In this document: positions 51,998 to 61,333 of the stretch, in pieces | Layout of the letters: each line of letters starts with the position of its first letter | Numbering within the stretch: the first letter of the stretch is position 1 | DNA from: Oricola thermophila | GTDB lineage: Bacteria > Pseudomonadota > Alphaproteobacteria > Rhizobiales > Rhizobiaceae | Assembly: GCF_013358405.1 (NCBI RefSeq) | Contig: NZ_CP054836.1 | Coordinates: 682,001 to 746,000 of the forward strand | Length of the DNA stretch: 64,000 nucleotides | Reading direction: 5' to 3' | Notes under the pieces: model-generated | Seen by the model: the letters and a program-made list of their open reading frames with translations, nothing else | The model's database searches: none | Told to the model about the DNA's origin: nothing | Program-made: the position numbers and the translations under genes

Positions 51998-53692
51998 ATG
52001 TTCTCACGTCGCGAATTCTTGATGGCATCTGTCGCAGCGGCCGCCGTGGCCGGTCCCGGGCTCGTCGGAAGCTGGTCCCGCGCGATGGCGCAGCAGGCGA
52101 TCTCGGAGGATGACCTGCTGTCGTTCGACGCGACCGGCAATGTCACGCTCGTGCACATCACGGACATACACGCCCAGCTCAAGCCGCTCTACTTCCGCGA
52201 GCCGTCGATCAATCTCGGCGTCGGCGAGGTGACCGGATTGCCGCCGCATGTCACCGGCAAGGACTTTCTCGAGCTCTACAATATCGAGCCCGGCACACCC
52301 CATGCCTATGCCCTGACGTCGGAGGATTTCGTCTCGCTGGCGAGGACATACGGCATGATGGGCGGGCTGGATCGCTGCGCAACGGTCATCAAGAGCATCC
52401 GTGCCGAGCGCGGCGACGACAATGTGCTGCTGCTCGACGGCGGGGACACCTGGCAGGGTTCCTACACTTCGCTCAAGACCGAGGGCGCGGATATGGTCGA
52501 GGTCATGAACGCCCTCAAGCCGGATGCCATGACAGGCCACTGGGAGTTCACCTATGGCGCCGACCGGGTCACGGAACTGGTCGACAGCCTGCCCTTCGCG
52601 TTCCTCGGCGGCAACATCTATGATGCCGAGTGGAACGAGCCGGCCTTCGAGGCCTACCGGATCTTCGACAAGGGCGGCGTGCGTGTCGCCGTCATCGGCC
52701 AGGCCTTCCCCTACACGCCGATTGCCAATCCGCGCTGGATGTTCCCGAACTGGTCCTTCGGAATTCGCGAGGAGGATGTGGTCGCCAATGTGGCGGCGGC
52801 TCGCGAGGAAGGGGCCGACGTGGTCGTTCTTCTTTCTCACAACGGTTTCGACGTGGACCGGAAGCTCGCCTCACGGGTCGACGGCATCGACGTGATCCTG
52901 ACCGGCCATACGCACGACGCGCTGCCGGAGCCGGTAATCGTGAACGACACGCTTGTTATCGCCTCGGGCTCCAACGGCAAGTTCATCAGCCGTGTCGATC
53001 TCGACGTGCGCGACGGTGCGGTGCAGGGCTACAAGTACAAGCTGATACCGATCTTCTCCGATGTCATCACGCCGGATGCCGAGGTCTCTGCCCTTATCGA
53101 CAAGGTGCGCGAACCCTACGAGGCGGAACTGTCCCGGGTCTTGGGAAAGACGGACTCGCTGCTCTACAGGCGCGGCAACTTCAACGGCACCTTCGACGAC
53201 CTGATCTGCGATGCGCTGATCTCCGAGCGGGATGCCGATATCGCCCTGTCTCCGGGATTCCGCTGGGGCACCAGCCTGCTGCCGGGCCAGTCGATAACGG
53301 TGGAAGACCTGCACAACGCGACGTCGATGACCTATCCGTCCGCCTATCGCTCGATGATGACGGGTTCGACGCTCAAGGACATCATCGAGGATGTCGCTGA
53401 CAACCTGTTCAATACCGATCCCTACTATCAGCAGGGCGGCGACATGGTGCGGGTCGGCGGCATGGGCTACCGGATCAACGTGCACGAGCGGATGGGCTCG
53501 CGCATATCCGACATGACGCTGCTGAAGACCGGCGAGCCGATCGAGGCCGACAAGGAGTATGCAGTTGCGGGCTGGGCGTCGGTCAACGAGGGCACCGAGG
53601 GGCCGGCCATCTGGGATGTCGTCGAGAGCTACCTGGCGAAAAACCCGGTCGTGCAGCTGAAGGAAAACACCTCGGTCATCGTCGACGCCTGA
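51998..53692 (+). CDS. soxB: SoxB, sulfate thiol hydrolase
   Basis: A dimanganese enzyme of the 5'-nucleotidase family that cuts sulfate from SoxY. It has 564 residues: a twin-arginine signal (FSRREFLMASVAAAAVAG), metal motifs HITDIHAQ (D56, H58), LDGGDTWQGS, GHWEFTYG and TGHTHDALPEP, and a C-terminal domain from about 390. The start at 51998 fits the Tat signal. A hairpin and AT-rich site follow before soxC. Confidence 0.96.
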   Translation: MFSRREFLMASVAAAAVAGPGLVGSWSRAMAQQAISEDDLLSFDATGNVTLVHITDIHAQLKPLYFREPSINLGVGEVTGLPPHVTGKDFLELYNIEPGTPHAYALTSEDFVSLARTYGMMGGLDRCATVIKSIRAERGDDNVLLLDGGDTWQGSYTSLKTEGADMVEVMNALKPDAMTGHWEFTYGADRVTELVDSLPFAFLGGNIYDAEWNEPAFEAYRIFDKGGVRVAVIGQAFPYTPIANPRWMFPNWSFGIREEDVVANVAAAREEGADVVVLLSHNGFDVDRKLASRVDGIDVILTGHTHDALPEPVIVNDTLVIASGSNGKFISRVDLDVRDGAVQGYKYKLIPIFSDVITPDAEVSALIDKVREPYEAELSRVLGKTDSLLYRRGNFNGTFDDLICDALISERDADIALSPGFRWGTSLLPGQSITVEDLHNATSMTYPSAYRSMMTGSTLKDIIEDVADNLFNTDPYYQQGGDMVRVGGMGYRINVHERMGSRISDMTLLKTGEPIEADKEYAVAGWASVNEGTEGPAIWDVVESYLAKNPVVQLKENTSVIVDA

Positions 53693-53721
53693 TTCATGGA
53701 AGATACGCATTCGACATGCGG

Positions 53722-53748
53722 AGTTTTTTCTGATATATAGAAAAAACT
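53722..53748. promoter_or_regulatory. AT-rich perfect hairpin between soxB and soxC
   Basis: Arms AGTTTTTTCT (53722-53731) and AGAAAAAACT (53739-53748) around GATATAT, followed by GAATATATG. With its T run it could end soxB transcription on either strand, and with its ATAT core it could be a SoxR operator for soxCDEF. It lies 30 bases before the soxC start. Confidence 0.6.
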
Positions 53749-53778
53749 GAATATATGTATACGATCCGGGAGGAACGT

Positions 53779-55059
53779 GTGAGCAACAAACCCAAGGACA
53801 ACCGGGAAGGGGCGGTGACTTCGCGCCGTCGTTTCCTGCAGGCGGGCATCGCCGGCGGGGCGACGCTGGCGACGGCGGCCATGGCGCGCGCCGAAGGCGA
53901 TCCGCTCATTACCGAAGTGCAGGACTGGAACCGCTATCTTGGCGCGGGCGTCGATGAAACGCCCTACGGAATGCCGTCGGAATACGAGGCGCATGTCGTG
54001 CGTCGCGATGTCCCGTGGCTGACTGCCGACCCGGTTTCGTCCGTCAACTTCACGCCGCTGCATGAACTCGATGGCATCATCACCCCGAACGGCCTGTGCT
54101 TCGAGCGGCACCACGGCGGCACCGCGATCATCGATCCTGCGGATCATCGCCTGATGATCAACGGGCTGGTGGATACGCCGCTCGTGTTCACCATGCAGGA
54201 CCTGATGCGGTTCCCGCGCGAAAACCGGGTCTACTTCCTCGAATGCGCAGCGAATTCCGGCATGGAGTGGCGCGGTTCCCAGCTCAATGGCTGCCAGTTC
54301 ACGCACGGCATGGTCCATTGTGTCGTCTATACCGGCGTGCCGCTGAAGCACTTGCTGGCCGAGGCCGGGGTCAAGACCAGCGGCAAGTGGGTGCTGGCCG
54401 AGGGGGCGGACGCGTCGGCGATGACGCGCTCCATCCCGATGGAAAAGGCCCTCGATGACTGCCTCGTCGCGTTCAAGATGAACGGAGAGGCATTGCGCCC
54501 TGAACAGGGCTATCCGGTCCGCCTCGTCGTGCCGGGCTGGGAAGGCAACATGTGGGTGAAGTGGCTGCGCCGCCTTGAGGTAGGGGACCAGCCTTGGGCG
54601 CAGCGCGAGGAAACGTCGAAGTACACGGATCTCCTCGCGAACGGAAAGGCACGCCGGCATACCTGGGTGATGGACGTCAAGTCCGTCATCACCAGCCCGA
54701 GCCCCCAGGCGCCTATCACCCACGGCCGCGGCCAGACGGTGATCTCCGGCCTTGCATGGTCCGGATACGGCACCATCAAGCGCGTCGACGTGTCGCTTGA
54801 TGGCGGGCGCAACTGGCACGAGGCGCGTATCGACGGCCCCAGCCTGCCCAAGGCGCTTCACCGCTTCTACTACGATTTCAACTGGGACGGGTCGGAGCTG
54901 CTGCTCCAGTCGCGCGCGATAGATGAGCGCGGTTACATCCAGCCGACCAAGAACGAACTTCGCGCAGCACGCGGCGAGAACTCGATCTATCACAACAACG
55001 GCATCCAGACCTGGTATGTCCAAGCCGACGGAGTGGTTGAGAATGTTGAAGTATCTTAA
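53779..55059 (+). CDS. soxC: SoxC, molybdenum sulfur dehydrogenase subunit
   Basis: The Mo subunit of Sox(CD)2, which oxidises the sulfane sulfur on SoxY. From GTG 53779 it has 426 residues: a Tat signal (SRRRFLQAGIAGGATLA), an oxidoreductase Mo domain with the cofactor Cys C156 in YFLECAANSG, and a C-terminal Mo-co dimerisation domain. GGGAGGAAC directly upstream favours the GTG over an ATG at 53755. Its presence implies full oxidation to sulfate rather than sulfur globules. It overlaps soxD by 17 bases. Confidence 0.94.
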   Translation: MSNKPKDNREGAVTSRRRFLQAGIAGGATLATAAMARAEGDPLITEVQDWNRYLGAGVDETPYGMPSEYEAHVVRRDVPWLTADPVSSVNFTPLHELDGIITPNGLCFERHHGGTAIIDPADHRLMINGLVDTPLVFTMQDLMRFPRENRVYFLECAANSGMEWRGSQLNGCQFTHGMVHCVVYTGVPLKHLLAEAGVKTSGKWVLAEGADASAMTRSIPMEKALDDCLVAFKMNGEALRPEQGYPVRLVVPGWEGNMWVKWLRRLEVGDQPWAQREETSKYTDLLANGKARRHTWVMDVKSVITSPSPQAPITHGRGQTVISGLAWSGYGTIKRVDVSLDGGRNWHEARIDGPSLPKALHRFYYDFNWDGSELLLQSRAIDERGYIQPTKNELRAARGENSIYHNNGIQTWYVQADGVVENVEVS

Positions 55060-56149
55060 GGCCTCGCTGCTGACCGTCGCCGTCGCAACGCTTGCAACCC
55101 AGGCTGCCGCCCAGGATCCGGCACAGGGCGAAAAGGTCTTTCGCAAATGCGCGGCATGCCACTCGGTGGGCGAGGGCGCCAAGAGCCGGGTCGGGCCTCA
55201 CCTCAACGACCTGTTCGGCCGGAAGGCCGGGACGGTTGACGGGTTCAAGTACTCGGCCGCCATGGTCGCTGCCGGCGAGGGCGGTATCGTCTGGGACGAG
55301 CGCACGCTGACCCAGTTCCTGATAAAGCCGCGTGACCTGATAAAGGGAACCAGGATGGCCTTCGCGGGGCTGCGCACGTCAGGCGACGTCGCCAATGTCC
55401 TCGAGTATCTGAAGACCTTCGACAAGGATATGGCCGCGTCCGTCGAGACGGCGGAGGCGCCGACGGGCGAGGAAAAGGCTGTCGAGGTCGCGAAGGCCGA
55501 CGCCCCGGCGCTCGCAGCCGACGCTCCGCTGCCCGATCATGACGGCGTCTTCGGACTGGGACGCGTGGCCACGGATGACGAGATCGCTGCCTGGGACATC
55601 GATGTCCGTCCGGATGGCACGGGCCTGCCCGTCGGTCGCGGAACGGTCGCGGACGGGGAGGTGCTCTATACCGACAACTGTGCTGTCTGCCATGGCGACT
55701 TCGGCGAGGCGGTCGGGCGCTGGCCGGTTCTGGCGGGTGGTCACGATACGCTGACCGACGAGCGGCCGGAGAAGACGATCGGTTCCTACTGGCCGTATCT
55801 GTCGACCGTCTATGACTATGTTCGCAGGGCAATGCCGTTCGGCAACGCGCGTTCGCTGTCCGATGACGATGTCTATGCGATCACGGCATATCTGCTGTAT
55901 CTCAACGATATCGTCGACGACGAGAACTTCGAGCTGTCGAACGAGAATTTCGCCGAGGTCCGTCTTCCCAACGAGGACAACTTCATACCGGACGACCGGC
56001 TGAAGGAACCGCATTACGCGGACAAGAAGGAAGCCTGCATGACCGATTGCAAACCGGGTCCCGTCGAAATCACCATGCGGGCCCGCGTGCTTGACGTCAC
56101 GCCGGAAGGTGGAGACGATGATGAGAGCGTAGGCGGCGGAATCGACTAG
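55043..56149 (+). CDS. soxD: SoxD, diheme cytochrome c subunit of sulfur dehydrogenase
   Basis: Electron-accepting partner of SoxC, 368 residues with a signal (LKASLLTVAVATLATQAAA). Heme motifs are C36-AA-C39-H40 and C213-AV-C216-H217, separated by an Ala/Glu-rich linker (about 132-168). The start at 55043 lies inside the end of soxC, so the two are translationally coupled. Its first heme domain is very like the first domain of the next protein. Confidence 0.93.
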   Translation: MLKYLKASLLTVAVATLATQAAAQDPAQGEKVFRKCAACHSVGEGAKSRVGPHLNDLFGRKAGTVDGFKYSAAMVAAGEGGIVWDERTLTQFLIKPRDLIKGTRMAFAGLRTSGDVANVLEYLKTFDKDMAASVETAEAPTGEEKAVEVAKADAPALAADAPLPDHDGVFGLGRVATDDEIAAWDIDVRPDGTGLPVGRGTVADGEVLYTDNCAVCHGDFGEAVGRWPVLAGGHDTLTDERPEKTIGSYWPYLSTVYDYVRRAMPFGNARSLSDDDVYAITAYLLYLNDIVDDENFELSNENFAEVRLPNEDNFIPDDRLKEPHYADKKEACMTDCKPGPVEITMRARVLDVTPEGGDDDESVGGGID

Positions 56150-56190
56150 GACTGGCCGAAAATTCTCGTCGTCGGCTTGGGAGTGAGCCG

Positions 56191-56946
56191 ATGCGCATGG
56201 AGACAGGAAAACGCACCTTCTTCCGTCGATTGACGAGCGGTGTGCTCGGCTTTTGCCTTGCGGTCTTCCCGATTCCTTTCCTCCCGGCGCTCGCCCAGGA
56301 TCAGGTGGATCCTGCCGGCGAGCGTCTTTTTTCACTGTGCAGGAACTGCCACGAGGTCGGGGAGGGTGCCCGGCACAAGATCGGCCCGCATCTGGACGGG
56401 ATCATCGGTCGGGTGGCCGGCTCCATGGACGGGTTCCGCTACTCGAAGGCCATGCGCGAGGCAGGTGAGAACGGCCTCGTCTGGGATGCGGAGACACTTG
56501 ACGGCTACCTGGCAAAGCCGCGCGAATTCATCAGCGGCAACCGCATGTCGTTCCGCGGCATGGAGGATCCCGAACAACGGGCTGTCCTGATCGCCTGGCT
56601 GGCCACCGTATCGGAGAGCGTTCCGGGTTCGCTGGTCGATGACGCCGACAACGGGAGAGAGGCGCGTGAAGCGCGAAGCTTCGCCGACATCGTTCTGGCG
56701 ATGGAGGGGGACCCGGACTATGGCGAGTATCTGGCAGGCGAGTGCGTGACCTGCCACCAGGAAACGGGTCATGCCGACGGCATACCGTCCATTGTCGGTT
56801 TGCCGAGGGAATACTTCGTCAAGGCGCTGTTCGAATACAAGACGAACGTGCGCCGCAACGAAGTCATGAAGTTGCGCGTCTCCAAACTGGCGAACGAGGA
56901 AATCGCGGCTCTGGCCGCATATTTCTCCGGATTGGAGCCGCAATAG
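56191..56946 (+). CDS. soxE: SoxE-like diheme cytochrome c
   Basis: A 251-residue exported cytochrome (signal LTSGVLGFCLAVFPIPFLPA) with heme motifs C50-RN-C53-H54 and C185-VT-C188-H189. In Paracoccus, soxE and soxF follow soxD and are thought to act as a flavocytochrome of sulfide-dehydrogenase type. The first domain closely parallels that of SoxD (EVGEGARHKIGPHLDGIIGR against SVGEGAKSRVGPHLNDLFGR), so a duplication is likely. Start codons at 56191 and 56197 are both possible. Confidence 0.86.
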   Translation: MRMETGKRTFFRRLTSGVLGFCLAVFPIPFLPALAQDQVDPAGERLFSLCRNCHEVGEGARHKIGPHLDGIIGRVAGSMDGFRYSKAMREAGENGLVWDAETLDGYLAKPREFISGNRMSFRGMEDPEQRAVLIAWLATVSESVPGSLVDDADNGREAREARSFADIVLAMEGDPDYGEYLAGECVTCHQETGHADGIPSIVGLPREYFVKALFEYKTNVRRNEVMKLRVSKLANEEIAALAAYFSGLEPQ

Positions 56947-56985
56947 CGCCCGGTTGACCGGGCTAACCAGAACGGGAGGTTTCAC

Positions 56986-58257
56986 ATGACCCAGTTTACA
57001 AGGCGCCGTTTCGGCCTAGTCGTCGGGGCAGGCGCGGCAACGCTTGCCATGCCGGCCTATCTCCGTGCACAGGGCAATCCGAAGGTGGTCGTGATAGGCG
57101 GCGGTGCCGGTGGCGCGACAGCGGCGCGGTACCTTGCCAAGGACTCCGAGGGGGCGATCGACGTGACGCTGATCGACGACTCCGATCAGTTCACCACGTG
57201 TTTCTTTTCCAATCTGTATCTTGGCGGATTCCGGGATTTCGCCTCGATCACCCATTCCTATGACAAGCTGCAATCCGACTACGGGATCACGAAGGTTACC
57301 GGCATGGCGGTTTCCGTCGACCGCGACGCGAGGACGGTGACGATGGCCGATGGCGCGACCATTCCATACGATAGGCTCGTGGTTTCTCCGGGTATCGACC
57401 TGATCTGGGATTCGGTGCCCGGATATTCCGAGGAGGCTGCCGAGATCGCGCCGCATGCATGGAAGGCGGGCCGGCAGACGCAAATCCTGAAGGAAAAGCT
57501 CGATGCGATCGGCGACGGCCAGCAGATCGTGATGGTCGCGCCCCCGAATCCCTATCGTTGTCCGCCGGGTCCGTACGAGCGCGTTTCCATGATGGCGCAT
57601 GTGCTCAAGGCCAAGGGCGTGGACGCGAAGATCATCATCATCGATCCGAAGGACAAGTTCTCCAAGCAGGGGCTTTTCCAGGAAGGCTGGGAGAAGCACT
57701 ACCCCGGCATGATCGAATGGTACGGGCCCGACGTTCATGGCGGCATCGAGAGCGTCGATGTGGCCTCGGGAACCGTGGAGACCGGGATCGATACTTTTCG
57801 GGGTGACCTGCTCAACGTCATCCCGGCACAGAAGGCCGGCATGATCGCCGCCGAGGCGGGTTTGACGAACGAGACCGGCTTCTGTCCGATAGATGCGGCT
57901 TCCATGCGATCGACCGTCGATGAAAACATCTTCGTCATCGGTGATGCTTGCATTGCCGGAGCAATGCCGAAATCGGGATTCTCGGCGAACAGCCAGGCAA
58001 AGGTCGCGGCAATGAACATTCGCGGCGACCTGATCGATGCGAAGGTCTTTCCGGCCCGGTATTCCAACACCTGCTGGAGCCTGATCGAGACGGATGACGG
58101 GGTGAAGGTCGGCGCGCAATATGCGCCGCAGGAAGGAAAGATCGCCTCGATATCCTCCTTCATCAGCCAGACCGGCGAGGATGCCGCGACCCGAAAGGCA
58201 ACCTACGAGGAATCGATCGGCTGGTATGCGGGCATAACCGCGGACATGTTCGGCTGA
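56986..58257 (+). CDS. soxF: SoxF, FAD-binding sulfide dehydrogenase-like protein
   Basis: A 423-residue flavoprotein of the flavocytochrome c / sulfide dehydrogenase group. It has a Tat signal (TRRRFGLVVGAGAATLAMPA), a Rossmann FAD motif (VVVIGGGAGGATAARYLA) and redox Cys in FTTCFFSNLYLGG, with further Cys in NTCWSLIETDD and the C-terminal domain. SoxF raises SoxAX or SoxYZ activity in Paracoccus and can oxidise sulfide. It converges with the third yeeE gene across a hairpin. Confidence 0.92.
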   Translation: MTQFTRRRFGLVVGAGAATLAMPAYLRAQGNPKVVVIGGGAGGATAARYLAKDSEGAIDVTLIDDSDQFTTCFFSNLYLGGFRDFASITHSYDKLQSDYGITKVTGMAVSVDRDARTVTMADGATIPYDRLVVSPGIDLIWDSVPGYSEEAAEIAPHAWKAGRQTQILKEKLDAIGDGQQIVMVAPPNPYRCPPGPYERVSMMAHVLKAKGVDAKIIIIDPKDKFSKQGLFQEGWEKHYPGMIEWYGPDVHGGIESVDVASGTVETGIDTFRGDLLNVIPAQKAGMIAAEAGLTNETGFCPIDAASMRSTVDENIFVIGDACIAGAMPKSGFSANSQAKVAAMNIRGDLIDAKVFPARYSNTCWSLIETDDGVKVGAQYAPQEGKIASISSFISQTGEDAATRKATYEESIGWYAGITADMFG

Positions 58258-58277
58258 CGACTTCGAATGCCGATGGC

Positions 58278-58302
58278 GGCGGTCGCGCAGAACGCGACCG
58301 CC
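58278..58302. terminator. Bidirectional hairpin between soxF and yeeE-3
   Basis: Perfect 10-base arms GGCGGTCGCG / CGCGACCGCC with a CAGAA loop, between the two convergent stops. No strong T tract follows on either side. Confidence 0.6.
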
Positions 58303-58306
58303 GGGT

Positions 58307-59407
58307 TCATCGCGCCGCCATGGCGGTTGCTGAGCGTTGTGGCCGCGAGCGCCTGTTTCTGTCCACCAAGCGGTCGGTGATCATGGCGGACAGGATCATC
58401 GAAGCGAGCGCGAAAAGCGACGAGATCGCCATTACCGCGCCGCCGGTGAAGCCGGCTCCAATGGTGCAGCCGACCGCGAGAATGCCGCCAAAACCCATCA
58501 GGACGCTGCCTGCCGCATAGCGCAGCCAGTGCGGTGTGCCCGGCTCGGCGAAGGTGCGGATGCGGAACGAGCCCGAGAGAATGGACGCTGCGAGGGCGCC
58601 GAGCACGGTGCCGGCAAACAGGCCGACATCCATGGAAAGGAAGGACTCGTCGCCGCCGGAGGCGGCGAAGTTCAACGTGTTGGCCAGCGGGCGCATGAAG
58701 GACAGGCTGTCGGCCTGGACGGGCTCGAAGACCTGGAGCGAGAAATGATAGGTCAGGTACCAGCCCGCGGCGATAAGGCCGCCAATTGCGATCCCCGCGA
58801 TTGCTTGAAGCACAGGGAGCCCGCGCAGAACCGCCACCGTGCCGGCGAGGATAGCGAGCAGGAGCCCGGCGCCGAGCCCGGTATATGCTCCGGTGCCCGT
58901 GACTGCCGCGAGATCGTTGGTTCCGATGGACGAGGTCATCAGCAGCCCGGCGACCGAGTTGCGTATTGGCACGAGCGGTCCCTGGTAGGTGGCCCAGGCG
59001 ACAACGGCGATCACGGCAATCGAGAACACGGCGCGCAGGTTTCCCGACGATCCGAGCACGAGAAGGCGGCTGGCGCAGCCGCGCGTCAGGACCATGCCGC
59101 CGCCGAACAGCGTGCCCCCGATCACGGCGCCTGACAGGCTTTGGGCCGTGCCGAAGAAACGTGTGTCGGAAAGGTCGACCGCCCCGGCCGCGACAAGCGC
59201 CTGCGTTGCGAGGATGGCGGCGGCGAATGCGACCAGCCACAGCGGCAACATGCGTCCCGGCTTGCCGTTCGACAATTCCAGCGCTGCGGAACGGGTGCAG
59301 AAACCGGTACGCTCGGCAAGCACTCCGAAGGCAAGCCCAAGTGCCAGGCCGATGACGGCAAATGTCGCGGGTTCGCCGATGGCGTCGATGAGGGGTACGA
59401 AGTCCAT
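58307..59407 (-). CDS. YeeE/YedE-family sulfur-compound permease (third)
   Basis: A 366-residue membrane protein. Conserved Cys are in ERTGFCTRSAALE, LTRGCASRLLVLGSSGN and AVGCTIGAGFTGGAV. The middle motif RGCASRLLVL is identical to that of the first copy, so these two are closer to each other than to the second. The start at 59407 (MDFVPLIDAIG) is chosen; the frame runs open to 59518. It lies 166 bases after sulP on the same strand. Confidence 0.86.
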   Translation of the reverse strand: MDFVPLIDAIGEPATFAVIGLALGLAFGVLAERTGFCTRSAALELSNGKPGRMLPLWLVAFAAAILATQALVAAGAVDLSDTRFFGTAQSLSGAVIGGTLFGGGMVLTRGCASRLLVLGSSGNLRAVFSIAVIAVVAWATYQGPLVPIRNSVAGLLMTSSIGTNDLAAVTGTGAYTGLGAGLLLAILAGTVAVLRGLPVLQAIAGIAIGGLIAAGWYLTYHFSLQVFEPVQADSLSFMRPLANTLNFAASGGDESFLSMDVGLFAGTVLGALAASILSGSFRIRTFAEPGTPHWLRYAAGSVLMGFGGILAVGCTIGAGFTGGAVMAISSLFALASMILSAMITDRLVDRNRRSRPQRSATAMAAR

Positions 59408-59573
59408 GGGACGCTCCTGTCGATTCAACCGTTCATAACCGACAACCGCCGTGAACGCGCGGCAGCAGAGTTCTTTCGACAGTCTTCCACGGGAAAACGA
59501 TCCGCCTTTCGCGGCCAATCGGGGAATCCTATACCTTCGGAGCTCGATCCGGACCGGACGACCGGAAAACCGG

Positions 59574-61325
59574 CTATCCGGTGACGGATTGGACCTTGGC
59601 TTCCTCGACCAGCGTGCTTACGGCCTGGTGCTGGCTGAGAAAGACCTTGCCGGTCAGGTGACCGAAGAAGTCGGAACGGCGCAGCCGGTCCATGACCGGG
59701 CCCTTTATCTCGCTCAGGTGAAACTTCACGCCGAGCTGCCGAAGCCGCTCGTTGATCGCTTCCAGCGATTCCAGCGCGCTCATGTCGATCGCGTTGACCG
59801 CCGGGCACATGAGGATGACGTGTTTCAGCTTCGGCCGCTGCGCGACCATGTCGTAGATCTTGTCCTCGAGAAATCGCGCGTTTGCGAAATAGAGGCTCTC
59901 GTCGACCCGCAATGTGAGGATTTCCTCGTGGGTGATGACGTCATGGCGCAGCACGTTTCGATAGTGCTCGGTTCCCGGCACCTGGCCGACGATCGCCATG
60001 TGCGGTTTCGACGAGCGGTAGAGGTGGATCAGGATCGAAAGGGCGACGCCCATCGTCACGCCGATCTCCACGCCGAGGAAGAGCGTTGCCAGGATTGTCA
60101 CTGTGACGGCGGCGAAGTCGGGGCGCGAATAGATCCAGGTCTTCTTGAGAATCGAGAAGTCCACGAGGGAGAGGACGGCCACGATGATCGTTGCGGCGAG
60201 GGTGGCCTGCGGAAGATGGTAGAGAAGCGGGGTCAGGAAGAGCGAGGCCATCAACAGTCCGAGGGCGGTGAACGCGCCCGCGGCGGGGGTTTCCGCGCCC
60301 GCGTCGAAATTCACCACCGAGCGTGCGAAACCGCCGGTCACCGGATAGCCGCCCGTGAAGGCGCCGCCGAGATTGGCCATGCCGAGGCCAATGAGTTCCT
60401 GGTCGGGATCGATGCGTTGTCGTTTCTTGGCGGCAAGCGTCTGCGCCACCGAGACCGATTCGACGAATCCGATGATCGAGATCAGGATTGCGGAACCGGC
60501 AAGGCTGGCCCACAGGTCCGGGGAGAACGATGGTATCGTCAGCGGTGGCAGACCCTGCGGCACGGCACCGACGGTTTTCACGCCGTGATCGGCCAGCGAG
60601 AACGCCCAGGCGACGAAGGTCGTCAAGGCGACCACGATAACGGGGCCGGATTTGGCGGCAATGTCCGCGGTGCGCGGCCGCATGCCCTTCGATACGAGAA
60701 GCGGCTTGAGGCCCTTGCGAACCCAGAACAATGCTGCCGTGGCGGTCGCACCGATGGCGAACGTCATCCAGTTGATCTCGCCCAGATGCCCGAAGAGCGA
60801 GACGAGCAGTTCGAAAAGGTTGTGTCCGGACGCGTCGACGCCGAGGATGTGCTTGAGCTGGCTCGCCGCGATGATGATGCCGGAAGCGGTGATGAATCCC
60901 GCGATCACGGGGTGTGACAGGAAATTCGCCAGGAAGCCCAGTCTCAGGAGTCCGATCGCGACAAGGAAGGCGCCCGAGAGAAACGAAAGGGTGATTGCGG
61001 CGGCAATGTATTCCGGGGTGCCTTGTTGCGCGATGTTGCCGACGGCGGCTGCCGTCATAAGGGAGACGACGGCTACCGGGCCGACGGCGAGCGCCCGACT
61101 GGTTCCGAAGATCGCGTAGAGGATGATCGGCAGGATCGATGCGTAGATTCCCATTTCCGCCGGGAGGCCGGCAAGCAACGCATAGGCAAGCGACTGCGGG
61201 ATCAGCATGATCGTCACGATCACTGCCGCGAGCATGTCGTTCGCGAACATGGCGCGGTCGTAGCCTTTTCCCCATTCGAGGATCGGCAGGTAGCGTGACA
61301 GGATCGCAGGAGAGCCGAGCTTCAT
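59574..61325 (-). CDS. SulP-family inorganic anion transporter with STAS domain
   Basis: A 583-residue carrier: about 12-14 membrane segments (MLAAVIVTIMLIPQSLAYAL; GPVAVVSLMTAAAV) and a C-terminal STAS domain (about 450-560; NAIDMSALESLEAINERL). SulP proteins move sulfate, bicarbonate or other anions. Located at the end of an operon for sulfide and persulfide handling, it may export sulfate or sulfite made by oxidation, or take up sulfate; the direction cannot be read from sequence. It starts 8 bases after the DUF442 gene. Confidence 0.9.
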   Translation of the reverse strand: MKLGSPAILSRYLPILEWGKGYDRAMFANDMLAAVIVTIMLIPQSLAYALLAGLPAEMGIYASILPIILYAIFGTSRALAVGPVAVVSLMTAAAVGNIAQQGTPEYIAAAITLSFLSGAFLVAIGLLRLGFLANFLSHPVIAGFITASGIIIAASQLKHILGVDASGHNLFELLVSLFGHLGEINWMTFAIGATATAALFWVRKGLKPLLVSKGMRPRTADIAAKSGPVIVVALTTFVAWAFSLADHGVKTVGAVPQGLPPLTIPSFSPDLWASLAGSAILISIIGFVESVSVAQTLAAKKRQRIDPDQELIGLGMANLGGAFTGGYPVTGGFARSVVNFDAGAETPAAGAFTALGLLMASLFLTPLLYHLPQATLAATIIVAVLSLVDFSILKKTWIYSRPDFAAVTVTILATLFLGVEIGVTMGVALSILIHLYRSSKPHMAIVGQVPGTEHYRNVLRHDVITHEEILTLRVDESLYFANARFLEDKIYDMVAQRPKLKHVILMCPAVNAIDMSALESLEAINERLRQLGVKFHLSEIKGPVMDRLRRSDFFGHLTGKVFLSQHQAVSTLVEEAKVQSVTG

Positions 61326-61333
61326 CGATTGCT

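Noticed and set aside
56150..56190. A frameshift joining soxD and soxE into one multiheme protein
   Set aside because: soxD has a proper stop, soxE has its own signal peptide and start, and the 41-base gap is normal for an operon.
59408..59573. A terminator for sulP in the gap before yeeE-3
   Set aside because: CCGG-AAAA-CCGG and similar short repeats exist, but no stem of useful length with a T tract.
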